Source: Cyanobacteriota bacterium
GTDB lineage: Bacteria; Cyanobacteriota; Cyanobacteriia; PCC-6307; Cyanobiaceae
Reading direction: 5' to 3'
Length of the DNA: 6,398 bases
Assembly (NCBI GenBank): GCA_026389255.1
Contig: JAPLIF010000061.1
Span: 1-6,398, forward strand
This document shows, in pieces, positions 6,192 to 6,398 of this stretch (the stretch's first letter is position 1; the number at the start of each line of letters is the position of its first letter). The notes under the pieces are model-generated. The model worked only from the letters and a program-made list of their open reading frames with translations. It did no database searches and was not told the origin of the DNA. A program made the translations under genes and the position numbers.

Positions 6192-6398
6192 ATGGCGATC
6201 CAAGAGCTCCTCGAAGATGCGCTACTGGAACCCTCCATTGGGTCCACGGCAAGCTTCCGCTGGCACGCCACTGCGGTGGGGATCGCCGCCCTGTGGAACA
6301 ACATGGAGGCCCCGACCTCACCCCCCTTTGAGATGGCCCTGAAGGAGGGATTGGAAGTGGGATTGGATTTGAGTCGCGAAGAAAGGGAATTTCATCAG
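6192..6398 (+). CDS. Unrecognised protein, N-terminal part (truncated at right edge)
   Basis: An ATG at 6192 opens a frame that runs 69 codons to the window end without a stop. Translation begins MAIQELLEDALLEPSIGSTA, continues through a mixed segment with FRWHATAVGIAALWNNM (about 22-38), and reaches a charged stretch ending SREEREFHQ. It has no signal peptide or convincing transmembrane helix; residues 27-34 are only a short hydrophobic patch. An in-frame TAG at 6156-6158 lies upstream with no other start codon between, so 6192 is the only ordinary start. A Shine-Dalgarno sequence is weak or absent (GAGAGGG at 6169 is 16 nt away). The balanced amino acid composition and divergent placement after GT4 favour a real gene. 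I do not recognise the family and propose no function. Confidence 0.6.
   Translation, partial: MAIQELLEDALLEPSIGSTASFRWHATAVGIAALWNNMEAPTSPPFEMALKEGLEVGLDLSREEREFHQ

Noticed and set aside
6133..6342. Frames at 6133-6321 (minus) and 5995-6342 (plus) overlapping the right-edge gene
   Set aside because: Their translations are rich in Arg, Pro, Ser and Trp as in typical off-frame GC-rich reads. The frame from 6192 has a more natural composition.
1..6398. A mobile element, CRISPR array, tRNA gene or defence cassette
   Set aside because: I found no terminal repeats, transposase or integrase motifs, periodic direct repeats or cloverleaf sequence, and nearly all the space is filled by recognised housekeeping or polysaccharide genes.

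Overview
The window looks like chromosomal DNA of a high-GC picocyanobacterium of the marine or freshwater Synechococcus/Cyanobium group. The main evidence is a catalytically degenerate ClpR directly upstream of an intact ClpP3-type peptidase, which is a cyanobacterial and plastid arrangement. Supporting evidence is a 331-residue ketol-acid reductoisomerase very close to what I know of cyanobacterial enzymes. I found no HIP1 octamer (GCGATCGC) on reading the window, which fits picocyanobacteria better than the HIP1-rich cyanobacteria. The genus assignment is inference.

The left part (1-3930) is all on the plus strand. It holds the 3' end of a PIN/TRAM-type membrane protein gene (TRAM domain plus a long disordered tail), then clpR, clpP3, ilvC and cobD. 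Gaps between these genes are short (64, 80, 53 and 22 nt with the starts chosen here). ClpR and ClpP3 should together build the mixed ClpP3/R proteolytic core that works with ClpC. IlvC makes the dihydroxy acids leading to valine, isoleucine and leucine. CobD adds the aminopropanol arm in cobamide synthesis. These are housekeeping functions that are not related by pathway; the tight spacing suggests some shared transcription.

The right part (3974-6108) is on the minus strand and converges on cobD. A GT4 glycosyltransferase gene is followed 53 nt later by a compact polyprenyl-phosphate sugar-phosphate transferase gene. The pair fits a surface polysaccharide locus: the sugar transferase would load the first sugar-phosphate on undecaprenyl phosphate, and the GT4 enzyme would add a later sugar. 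Specificities cannot be read from sequence.

After an 80-nt divergent gap, a new plus-strand reading frame starts at 6192 and runs open to the window edge with at least 69 codons. I do not recognise its product.

I see no mobile element, CRISPR array, tRNA, rRNA or evident defence system, and no convincing sign of an undescribed system. The least expected signals are structural: tandem strong inverted repeats at the 3' end of the first gene, and stem-loops without U-tracts at or near the other gene ends.
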